64,000 nt of DNA from GCA-003244245 sp050699975. Lineage in GTDB: Bacteria; Actinomycetota; Actinomycetes; Mycobacteriales; Pseudonocardiaceae. Shown one piece after another: positions 17,901 through 29,900 of the stretch. The position numbers and the translations under genes are program-made. The DNA lies in NCBI GenBank assembly GCA_050699975.1, contig JBOHGH010000004.1, positions 21,992-85,991 on the forward strand, written 5' to 3'. Positions within the stretch are counted from its first letter, which is position 1, and each line of letters opens with the position of its first letter. A model generated the notes under the pieces. The model was not told where the DNA came from. It did not search any database and saw only the letters and a list, made by a program, of their open reading frames with translations.

Positions 17901-20900
17901 TACCGCCGGCTGATCGACTGGCCCATCGGCCAGCGACGCATCGGCCGCCACCACGACAAGCTCCCCGTCGTGCGCAGCGCTGCCGGTCGGTTCCCACACC
18001 CGGTCGGTCAGCAGCACCGAGGCTCCAGCCTCGGCCAGCACCAGCCGCATCCGTTCCACCGGTGCACGGACGTCCAGCGGCAAATACGCGCCACCCGCCT
18101 TGACCACCGCGAGCACGGCGACCACCAACTCGACCGAGCGCTCCACCAGCACCCCGACCCGGTCCTCCAGGCTGATCCCGAGCCGGATCAGCCGATGCGC
18201 CAACCGGTTGGCCCGCGAATCCAGCTCGGCGTAGGACAGCTCGCCGTCAGCGGAGACCACCGCAATGTCCTCCGGAGTGCGCCGCACCTGCTCGGCGAAC
18301 AGACTCGACACCGTCCCGGCGGGCACGTCGTGATCCGTGTCGTTCCACTCCGCCACCACCTGGTGCCGCTGCGCGTCGGTGAGCATCGGCACCCCGCCCA
18401 CCCAGCGGTCCGGATCCGCGGCGATGCCCTCCAGCAGCATCTGCAGATGACCTGCCATCCGCTCGACCGTGGCGGCGTCGAACAGCCGGGGGTCGTAGTC
18501 GAGGGTGATCGACAGCCGATCGCCGGGTGACACCACGACGCTGAGCGGGTAGTTGGTCGGCTCGAGGTCGTGGATCTCGCGGATCCCCATGCCATACCCG
18601 GCGATGGCGTCGTCGTCGAACGGGTAGTTCTCGAACACCACGATGCTGTTGAACAGATTCACCCCACCGGCGACCTCGCTCCAGTTCTGTACCTGGGCCA
18701 GCGAGACGAAGTCGAACCGGCGCGACTCGGACTGCGCGGCCTGCAGCCCGCGCAGCCACGACGCCACGCCCTGTCCGCTCGGCAGGCGCACGCGGGTGGG
18801 CACCGTGTTGATGAACAGCCCGACCATCGACTCCACACCCGACAGGTCGGCCGGGCGTCCGGAAACCGTGGTCCCGAAGACGACGTCGCGCTCACCGCTG
18901 TACCGGGACAGCAACAGTCCCCACGCCCCCTGGACGACCGTGCTCACGGTCAGCCCGTTGCGCTGGGCGAACTCGCGCATCCGGCGGGACCGCTCGGCGG
19001 ACAGCGCGACCCGTACGGTGTCGCAGGACTCGGCGCGGTGCGTCTCGACCGGTTGCCGGTCGAAGGGCAGCGGTGTGGATGACTCGAAACCATCGAGCAC
19101 CCCTCGCCAGTACAGCTCGGCCTCGCCCTGGTCGCGCTCGCCGAGCCACTGCAGGTGGTCCCGGAACGGACGCCGCGCCACCAGCGTCGGCTCGTGCCCA
19201 CCGACGAGGGCCGCGTACCGCTCGCACACCTCGCCGAACACCTGAGCCGAGCTCCACCCGTCGATCAGCACGTGGTGGAAGGTCCACACCAACAGGACCT
19301 CATCTCCGGGCAGCGCGGCGATGGTCAGCCGCAGCAAGGGAGGCTCAGCCAAGTCGAAGCCCTCGGCTCGGTCACGCGCGAGCAGCGGTTGCAGCGTCTC
19401 CCGCCATCGCGAGTCGGACAGGCCGGTCCAGTCGTGGTAGCTGATCGGCACCGCGACGTCCCGCTGCACCACCTGCAGCGGCTCGTCGAGCCCTTCCCAG
19501 ACCACGCCGCTGCGCAGCACCGGCGTCCGGTCGACCATGTGCTGCCAGGCCGTCCCCAGCGCATCCGGATCGGAGACACCGGACAGCCGGAGTTGCAGCT
19601 GGTTGAGGTAGGTGCCGGAGGTGGCGTCGACGAGCCCGTGGAACACCATGCCGGCCTGCGTCGGTGTGAGCGGGTAGATGTCCTCCACGGACCGCCCGTC
19701 GCCGACGAGACGGTCCACAGTCGACTGGTCGAGGCGCGCCAGCGGGAAGTCCGACGGAGTGCGGCCCCCGACGCCGGGCTGGGAGCAGTGCTCCGCGATC
19801 TCCCGCAGCGCCTCGATCACCTCGGTGGCCAGCCGCCGGACTGTGGTCTCGGTGTGCAGGTCCTCGGAGTAGAACCAGGTGAGTTCCATGCACTGGCGCG
19901 TGACGCTGCCAACGACGTCGAGCAGGTGCGGACGGGCGGCGTCTGGGCTGGCGTCCGCGGCGAGTCCGCCGCGCATCGCGAGGATCAGTCCGTCGTCCCC
20001 GGCCGAGGCCTGGTCGAGCTGGCCGAGATAGTTGAAGCTGACCTGGGGCGCCGCTGCGCCAGCCAGTTCACTCGTCTCGGTCAGGTATCGCAGTACGCCG
20101 TAACCGAGACCACGTCCGGGCACCGCGTGGAGCTGCTCCTTTACCGATTTCAGCGTGGCGCCCCAGTCCCCCCCACTGGGCACGTCGAGCGCGACCGGGA
20201 ACAACGTCGTGAACCAGCCCACGGTGCGCGACAGGTCAACACCGTCGAGCACCTGCTCACGACCATGGCCTTCCAAGTCGACCAGCACCTGGTCGCGCCC
20301 GGTCCACCGGCCCAGCACCCGACCCAGTGCGCTGAGCAACACGTCGTTGATCTGCGTCCGGTAGGCCCCGGGCACCTCCTGCAGCAGCGCCCTGGTCTCG
20401 TCCGGGTTGAGCTGGACGCTCAGCGAACCCATCGAGCCCACCGTGTTGGCACCCTCGCCGTCGACCGGCAGCGTCGGGTCGCAGCCCTGGCCCACCCCGG
20501 TCCAGTAGCCGAGCTCGTCGTGGAGCCCTCCGGCCGCGGCGTGCTCGGTCAAGCGCAGCGCCCAGTCCCGGAACGAGGTGGTCTTGACTCCCAGACGGAC
20601 GGCCTGGCCGCGTACCGCCTGCCGGTAAGCGTTGTCCAGGTCCTCCAGCAGGATTCGCCAGGACACTCCGTCGACCACCAGATGGTGCACTGCCAGGAAC
20701 AACACTGGGCGCTGCCCAGAGCCGACATCGAACAGCACCGCCCGGAACAGCGGAGGCCGATCGAGATCGAAGCTTGCATGAACCTGCCCGGCAACCTGCT
20801 CCATCGCCGCATGCTGCTCGTCAACAGCCACAGTGGACAGATCGCGACAGTGGAGCACATCCACCGATTCGACCGGAGCATTGTCCTGCCGCCAGTGCCC

Positions 20901-23900
20901 CGAGTTGCCCAGGCCGTCGAGTTGCTCGAATCGCATCCGCAGCGCGTCGTGGTGCTCGATCACTCCGGCCAATGCCGTGCGCAGCGCGGCCTCGTCGACA
21001 CCCTCAGCCAGCTCCACCGTGACTGCCTGGTTGAAATGCTCCGGTCGAACCGTCTGCGTGTCGAAGAACCAGCGCTGGATCGGGGTCAGCGGCGCTTCGC
21101 CGATCACCGCGTCTTGATCGGCCACGACCGGCGCCAACTCCGCCATGTTCATGACCGAGGAAGCAACGGTCGGGTGCCGGAAGAGATCTTGGGGTAGCAG
21201 TTGGAACCCAGCTTCCCGGGCGCGCGACACGACCTGGATGCTGAGGATCGAATCCCCACCGAGCTCGAAGAAGTTGTCCTCCACCCCGACGCGGTCCACC
21301 CCGAGCACCTGCGCCCAGACGCCGGCCAGTGCCCGCTCCGCGTCAGTGCGGGGCTCCACATACCCAGGGGCCAACGCCGCGCCGAAGTCCGGTGCGGGCA
21401 GCGCCCGCCGGTCCAGCTTCCCGTTGGGGTTCAACGGCAGCTGGTCGAGCACCACGTACGCCGTGGGCACCATGTAGTCCGGCAGTACGTGGTGGAGGAA
21501 CCGCCGCAACTCAGTGGGGTCCACGGTGTCATCGGCCGCAGGGTCATCGGCCGCAGGCACGACGTAGGCCACCAGCCGCTTGTGCCCGGAGTCCTCCTCC
21601 CGGACGATCACGACCGCCTCGGCCACGTGCTCGTGGCGCAGCAGGGCGGCCTCGACCTCGCCCAGTTCGATCCGGAACCCGCGGACCTTGACCTGCGCAT
21701 CGGCCCGCCCGAGATAGTCGATCAGGCCCTCGGCCGTCCACCTGACCACATCCCCGGTCCGGTACATCCGCGAGCCAGGCCCGTCGAACGGGTCCGCCAC
21801 GAACCGCTCGGCGGTCAGCCCCGGACGGTTGAGGTAGCCCCGGGCCAGGCCACCGCCGAGGTACAGCTCTCCGGGCATCCCCGCCGGCACCGGCCGCAGC
21901 CCGGCGTCGAGCACGTAAGCCTGGGTATTGGTGATCGGCCGGCCAATCGGCGGTGCCTGATCGCATTCCTGCCCGTCGGAGTACCACGCGGTCGCGTACA
22001 CCGTGGCCTCGGTCGGACCGTAGATATTGGCGATCCGGCTTTCCGGCAACGCCGCCCGGATATCGCGCACCGCCCGCGCCGACAGTGCCTCGCCCGCCAG
22101 CACCACACGCTCCGCGGCTACCGCCACCCTGCCCTGGGTCAGAACCTGGGCAAACGCCGACGGCACCGCACTGACCAGGCTTGCTGCCCACTCGCCGGCG
22201 TGCGGTTCTGTCAACGCGAGCAGGTCCCGGACCACCTCGATACTGCCCCCGACCACCAGTGGGCAGAAGATCTCGAAAACCGAGACGTCGAAGTTCAGCG
22301 AGGTCGACGCCATCACCCGCGACAACCCCGCGGCGCCGAAGTCCGAGTCCGCCCAGACCGCGAGCTCGACGACGCTCTCGTGCGCGACGACGACCCCCTT
22401 CGGCCGCCCGGTCGAGCCCGAGGTGTAGATCACATACGCGGGATGTGCCCTCGACAACGGCCGCATGCGGTCGGCGTCGAGGGGATCGCTGCACGGATGG
22501 ACCGCGATCGCTTCGGCGGTCTGCACCATGTCCAGCACCAGCCGTGCCACCCCCGCCGCCGCGGGTATCCGGTCGGTCACCTCGCTCGTGGTCAGCAGCA
22601 GTGCAGGCTGGGCGTCCTCGAGCATGAATGCGATGCGCTCCGCCGGATAAGCCGGGTCGATCGGCAGGTATGCTGCGCCCGATTTCAACACTGCCAGCAA
22701 CGTCACGATCATCTGCGCCGATCGCGGCAGCGCCAGGGCTACGAACCGCTCCGGACCCGCACCCCGCTCGATCAGCAGCCGGGCCAGCCGGTTCGCCCGC
22801 TCATTCAATTCCCGGTAGGACAATTCAGCGCCGTCACAGACCACCGCTACGGCATCGGGCGTCCGCGCCACCTGAGCCTCGAACAGCTCCGGCAACACCA
22901 CCGAGGGCACCGCCTGCTCGGTATCGTTCCATTCCACCAGCAACTGGTGCCGCTGCGCCTCGCTCAGCAGCGGCAGCTCTTCCAGTGTCCGATCCGGATC
23001 GGCGGCGATTCCAGCCAGCAGCATCTGCAGATGTCCGGCCATCCGCTCGATAGTGCTGGGGTCGAACAGCTTCTGTTCGTAGCCGAGCAGGAACGACAGC
23101 TGCTGGCCGGTGGATACCACCACGCTGAGCGGATAGTTGGTCGTCTCAACGGCCTGCAACTCGCGTACTCGGAGTCCGTTCGCGGCGGCGACCTCGTCGT
23201 TGATCGGATAGTTCTCGAATACCACGATGCTGTCGAACAGGTTGATCCCGGCCGGCAGGTCGCTCCACGTCTGGAGTTGGGCCAACGAAACGAAATCAAA
23301 TCGCCGGGACTCGGTCTGCGACACCTGCAGCCCGCGTAGCCAGGACACCAGGTTCTGCCCACCGTCGACATCCACCCGAGTCGGCAGCGTGTTGATGAAG
23401 ATGCCGGTGATCGACTCGACACCAGCCATCTCGGCAGGCCGCCCCGAGACGGTGGTACCGAAGACGACATCTCGCTGCCCGCTATAACGCGACAGCAGCA
23501 AGGCCCAAGCGCCCTGCACGAGCGTGTTCACCGTGAGCCCATTGCGCTGGGCGACCTCGCGTAGCCAGCCGGATTCTTCGGTCGAGAGCTCGAACCGGAC
23601 GTTGTCACCGGACTGGGCGCGGTGGGCTTCGACGGGCTGACGGTCGTAGGGCAACACAGTGGGCTCGGACAGGTTCGACAGCACCCGCTGCCAGTATTCG
23701 TTCGCCTCCCGGCGGTCCCGCTCGTCGAGCCATTGCACGTAGTCCCGGAACGGACGCCGGAACGGCAAGTCCAGATCTATCCCGTCGACAGCTGTTCGGT
23801 GGCGCCGAAGCTCGGCGTGGCAGGTGAACACATCGGACAGCACGTGGAAAACACTCCACCCGTCCAGGAGCACGTGGTCGAAGGTCCATACCACCTGCAC

Positions 23901-26900
23901 CTCGGTATCGGACAGCCGAGCCAGCAGCAGCCGCATCAGCGGCGCGGTGCCCAGGTCCAAACCCTCAGCTCGGTCACGGGCGAGCAATCGAGCCAGTTCT
24001 TCTTGCCGTTGGCCATCGGGCAACTGGGTCCAGTCGAGGTAGCCGACCGGAACGGTCACCTCTCGCTGCACCACCTGCAGCCACTCGGTCATTCCTTCCC
24101 AGATCACGTGGCTGCGCAGAATCGGTGTCCGGTCGACCACGCGCTGCCAGGCCCGGCCGAGCATGCGTGAGTCGGGAATGCCATCCAGGATGAACGTCAG
24201 TTGCTGGAAGTAGACCCCCTGGTCGCCCTGCGACAGCCGGTGGAACACCATGCCGGCCTGGGTCGGCGTCAGGGGATAGATGTCCTCCACACGCCGCCCA
24301 TCGCCCACCAGGTGGTCCACGCCTGCCTGATCGAGACGGGCCAGTGGGAAGTCCGATGGGGTGCGACCACCCGCACCCGGCTCGGCGCAGTGCCGGATGA
24401 TCTGCCGCAGCGCCGCGAGCATCTCGTTCGCCAAGGCGCTGACCGTTTCCTCGCGATGCAGGTTTTCGGAGTAGAACCAGCTGAACTCCAGGCACTTCTG
24501 CTCGACCTTGCCGACGACGTCCAAGACGTGCGTTCGATTGGCCGCCGAACTGACGTCCAGCTCCAACTCGCCGACCATCGCGTGGTACAGCCCGTCCCCG
24601 CGTGCCGGCAGGTCGAACTGGCCGAGGTAGTTGAAGCTGACGTCCGGCGTTGCGTCCTGCGCCAGCCCGCCCGCTGCATTCAGGTAACGCAGCCCGCCGT
24701 ACCCGATGCCACGGCGCGGCACGGCGCGCAGCTGCTCCTTGACAGACTTCAGGACGCCGCCCCAGCCCTCGTCACCAGGCATGTCCAGGGCGACGGGGAA
24801 GATCGAGGTGAACCAGCCGACGGTGCGCGAGAGGTCAACACCGTCGAGCAGCTCCTCCCGGCCGTGGCCCTCTAGGTCGACCAGTACGCGGTCCCGCCCC
24901 ACCCACTGGGAGAGAGCTCGACCCAGGGCGCTGAGCAGGACGTCGTTGATCTGCGTGCGGTAGGTTCCGGGGACGTCCTGCAGCAAGGCCGTGGTGTCGT
25001 CCTGGTTGAGCGCGACGGTGACCGAACGGGTCGAGCTGACCGTGTTGGCCCCGTGCGCGTCGACCGGCACCGTGGGGTCGAAGCCGCGGGTCACGCCCGT
25101 CCAGTGCTCGACCTCATGGTCGAATCCACCGGTCGTGACATGCTCGGTCAGCCGACGTGCCCAGTCCCGGAATGACGTGGTCTTGGGTTCGAACCCGACG
25201 GTCTCCCCGCCGGCCAGCTGCAGGTATGTCGTGTTGAGATCCTCCAGGAGGATCCGCCACGACACCCCGTCGACCACCAGGTGGTGCATCGCGATAAACA
25301 GCAGCGGCCGCTGTTCGGCACCGAGATCGAACAGTGCCGCCTTCAGCAGCGGACCCTGTGAGAGGTCAAAGCTCGCGTGCACGTCGGCCGCGATCTTCTT
25401 CATCGCCGCCTGCTGCCCCTCGATGTCCACGTCGGACAAATCGAGGCGCCGCAGCACGTCGACGGGCTCGATCGGGGCGTTGCGCTGCCTCCACTGACCC
25501 TCGAACTGCTCGAACCGCGCCCGCAACGCGTCGTGGTGCTCCAGCAGTTCGGCTAGCGCGGTGCGCAGCGCCGAGGTGTCGACCTCCGGGACGAGTTCGA
25601 TGGTCATCGCTTGGTTGAAGTGCTCCGGCCGCACAGGCTGGGTGTCGAAGAGCCAGTGCTGGACCGGGGTGAGCGGCATGGCGCCGGTCACCGGACGCTG
25701 CTCGACCACCACTGACCCGCCGTCGGCGACATTCGGAGCCAGCGACGCGATGGTCTGGTGCAGGAAGACGTCTTGGGACGCCAGGCTCACACCGGCCTGG
25801 CGGGCGCGGGACACCACCTGGATGCTGAGGATCGAGTCGCCGCCGAGCTCGAAGAAGTTGTCCCCGACGCCGACCCGCTGCACACCCAGCACGTCGGCCC
25901 AGATCTCGGCCAGCGCGCGCTCGACGTCGGTACTGGGCGCCACATAGCCGGACCGAGCGATCGCGCCCCAATCCGGCGCAGGTAGGGCACGCCGATCCAG
26001 CTTCCCGTTGGGGTTCAGCGGCAGCTGGTCGAGCACGACGAACGTCGACGGCACCATGTAGTCGGGCAGCGCCTGGTTGACCATCTCGCGCACCTCGGCC
26101 GGGCTCGCCGTCGCGCCCGGTGCCGGTACCAGGTAGGCCACCAGGCGTTTGTGGCCGGAGTCCTCCTCCCGGACGATGGCCACCGCCTCGGCCACGTCAT
26201 CGTGGCGCAGCACGGCGGCTTCGACCTCGCCCAGTTCGATCCGGAATCCCCGGATCTTCACCTGGTGATCCGCCCGGCCCTGGTACTCCAACTCCCCATC
26301 GATGTTCCGCCGCACGACGTCGCCGGTGCGGTACATCCGCGAACCCGGTTTTCCGAAGGGGTCGGCGACGAATCGCTCGGCGGTCAGTCCCGGGCGGTTG
26401 AAGTAGCCCCTGGCCAGCCCACGACCGCCGATGTACAGCTCTCCCGGGACACCGGGTGGTACCGGTCGCAGCTCGGCGTCGAGCACGTAGCCTCGGACGT
26501 TGGTGATCGGCCGGCCGATCGGCGGCGCCTTGTCGCGGTCCTGCCCGTCGGAGTACCACGCGGTTGCGTACACCGTGGCCTCGGTCGGGCCGTAGATATT
26601 TGCGAGCCGGCTGTCCGGCAACGCATCGCGGATCTCGCGCATCGCCCGGGCCGACAGGCCCTCACCGGCTAGCACCACAGTATCCGGCGTGACCACCATC
26701 GTGCCCTGGGCGAGAACCTGGGAGAACGCCGACGGCACCGCACTGACCAGACTCGCCGTGTCTTGCCCGATCGGTCCTTCGGCCAGCGCGAGCACGTCGC
26801 GCACCACCTCGATGCTGCCGCCGACCATCAGCGGGCAGAAGATCTCGAAGACCGAGACGTCGAAGTTCAGCGAGGTCGAGGCCACCACCCGGGACAGCCC

Positions 26901-29900
26901 CGAGGAACCGAAGTCGGAGTCCGCCCAGACCGCGAGATCGACCACGCTCTCATGCGCGACGACGACCCCCTTGGGCCGCCCGGTCGAGCCGGAGGTGTAG
27001 ATGACGTAGGCGGGATGGGCCGCCGACAGCGGCCGGATCCGATCGGCGTTCGTGATGTTGCCACCCGGACAGCCAGCCAACGCCTCTGCAATCTCGGCCT
27101 GATCCAGAATCAGCCGAGCCACACCCGCTACTGGGGGTATGCAGTCAGCTACTCGATTCGTGGTCAGCACCAGCGTCGGTTGGGCGTCTTCGAGCATGAA
27201 CGCGATTCGCTCAGCCGGATAGCTTGGATCCACCGGCAGGTACGCTGCACCCGTCTTGAGCACCGCCAGCAACGCCACGATCAGCTCCGCGGAACGCGGC
27301 AGCGCCAACGCCACGAACCGCTCCGGGCCAGCACCCCGCTGGATCAGCAGACGCGCCAATCGATTCGCGCGCCCGTTCAGCTCCCCGTACGCCACGTCAG
27401 CGCCTTCGAACACCACGGCGACCGAGTCCGGCGTCCGGGCCACTTGAGCCTCGAATAACTCCGGCAGCGCCACCGGAGGCACCGCCTGCTCGGTGTCGTT
27501 CCACTCCACCAACAACCGGTGGCGTTCGGCCTCGCTCAGCAGCGCGAGCTCCCCCAGCGGCCGGTCAGGATCGGTGGCGATGCCGGCCAGCAACGTGTGT
27601 AGCTGCCCGGCCATCCGCTCGATAGTGCTCGCGTCGAACAGGTCGGTGTTGTATTCGATCGCCAGGTTCAGCGAACCGTCTCGGGGCAAGAACTCCACCA
27701 CGAGTTCAAACCGGGCCGACGTTCGAGGAAGGTCGAACTCGGTGATCCCCAACCCGCCGATCTCCTGCGGCCGCACGATCGCGTTCTGCAGCACGACCAT
27801 GGCCTGCACCAGCGGAGTACGACTGGGATCGCGTTCCGGTTGGAGTTCCTCGACCAGCCGGTCGAAGGGAACCTCGTCGTGCGCGAACGCCTCCAGCACC
27901 GTCTCCCGGACCTCGGCGAGGAACTCGTTGAACGTCCGCGCACTGTCCACCGCTGAGCGCAGAACCACGGTGTTGACGAAGAAACCGACGAGGTTCTCCA
28001 GCTCGCTGCGGTTGCGGCCGGAGGTCGCGGTACCGATCGCGACATCGCGCTGGTGGGTGTACCGGGACAGCAGCAGCTGCACCGCGGCGACCAAGGTCAT
28101 GAACAGCGTGGCGTCTTGCTCGCGTCCTACCCTGGCCAAACCCGTGACCAGGTCGGCGGGCAGGTCACGGCGGTGCACCGCGCCCGAGGTGGTACGGAGG
28201 TACGGCCGGGGCCGGTCAGTTGGCAGCTCGAGCACGGAGATGTCAGCGAGCTGGTGCTTCCAGTAGTCGAGGTGCTCCTGCAGGGCCGGGCCAGACAGCC
28301 GTTCGCGTTGCCACCCGGCGAAATCCAGGTACTGAACCGGTAGCTCCGGCAAACTGGCCGGAGCTCGCCGTACGGCGGCGGCGTACAGCTCGGCGAGCTC
28401 GTCTACCAACACCGCGACCGACCAGCCGTCGGTGACGATGTGATGCTGGCTGAGCATCAGCACCTGGTCGTCCCCGGCAAGGCGCACCAGCACCGCCCTG
28501 GTCAACGGGCCGCGCCGCAGGTCGAAAGGACAGCGCAGCTCGTCGGCCAGCGCCTGCTGCACCGCGGCATCGCGCTGAGCTGAGTCGACGGTGGACAGCT
28601 CGACCGCGCGCAGCGGTATGTCACCACCCGCGGCGACCACCTGCATCCCGTGTCCGTCCACGGTGTCGAACGTCGTCCGCAGTGACTCGTGCCTGCTGAC
28701 CAGGGCGTCCAGCGCCGCTCGTAACGCGTCGAGGTCCAACGCGCCGGACAGCCGCAGCCCGACCCCGGTGTTGTACTCGGTCCCGCCGGAGGTCAGGTCG
28801 TCCAGGAACCACAACCGCTGCTGGCCAGGAGAAAGCGGCAGCGGCAGCTCACGCGGAACGGGGCGGATCCCCTCGTCCTGGCCGGCGGGAAGAGCTGCGG
28901 GCAGCAGCTCCGCGAGCCGCGCGACGGTCCGAGCATCGAACAATGCGCGGGCGGACAGAGCCACCCCGAACGCCGCGCGAATCCGGGACAGTGCCCGGAA
29001 ACTCAGGATCGAATCGCCGCCAAGTTCGAAGAAGTCGTCCTCGACGCCGATCTCCTCCATACCCAACAACTCAGCCCAGATCTGCGCCACGATGCGCTCG
29101 TCACTGGTGCGCGGCGCGACGGACGTCCTCGGCGGTGTCACATCCCTGGGTTCCGGCAAGCCACGCCGATCCAGCTTTCCGTTGGGGCTCAGCGGCAAAC
29201 TATCCAGAACCACGAAAGCCGACGGCACCATGTAGTCGGGCAGCGAGCCGGCGACCATTGCGCGCAGTTCGCCAGGAACCGGTGTTGCGTCACCGGCTGG
29301 GACAACGTATGCGACGAGTCGCTTGAAACCAGGCCCGCACCCTGCTGGCAACGTCTCGCGGGCAATCACCACGGCCTCGCCGACGTCGGGATGCTTTCGG
29401 AGCAACGTCTCGATCTCGCCGGGCTCGACGCGGAATCCGCGGATCTTGACCTGCTCGTCGGCGCGGCCGACGAACGCCAACTCGCCGTCGGCCGTCCAGC
29501 GGACCACGTCCCCGGTGCGATACATCCGAGAACCCGGCTCGCCGAACGGGCTGGCCACGAATCGCTGGGCGGTCAACCCCGGACGGTTCAGGTAGCCCCG
29601 CGCCAACCCACCACCCGCCACGTACAGTTCACCGGGCATCCCTACCGGCACTGGCCGCAAACCCTCGTCGAGCACGTACACCTGGGTATTCCGAATCGGC
29701 CGACCGATCGGCGGTGCCGCTCCATCGCCTGGCGCCAGCGGCTGACTCCACGTCGACACCACAGTCGCCTCGGTCGGCCCGTAAGCATTGATCAATCGGC
29801 GGCCCGCGGCCCAGCGATTCACCAACTCCGGCGGGCACGCATCACCCCCGACGATCACCGTCTGGAACTGCGGCAAACCCGTGTGCGCCACCGCCTGCGG

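Noticed and set aside
15909..23339. Plus-strand frames of about 600-710 codons (15909-17702, 19155-21197, 21201-23339)
   Set aside because: Antisense of conserved NRPS modules, with repeated His/Arg/Gln-rich mirror sequence at each module; no protein family recognised.
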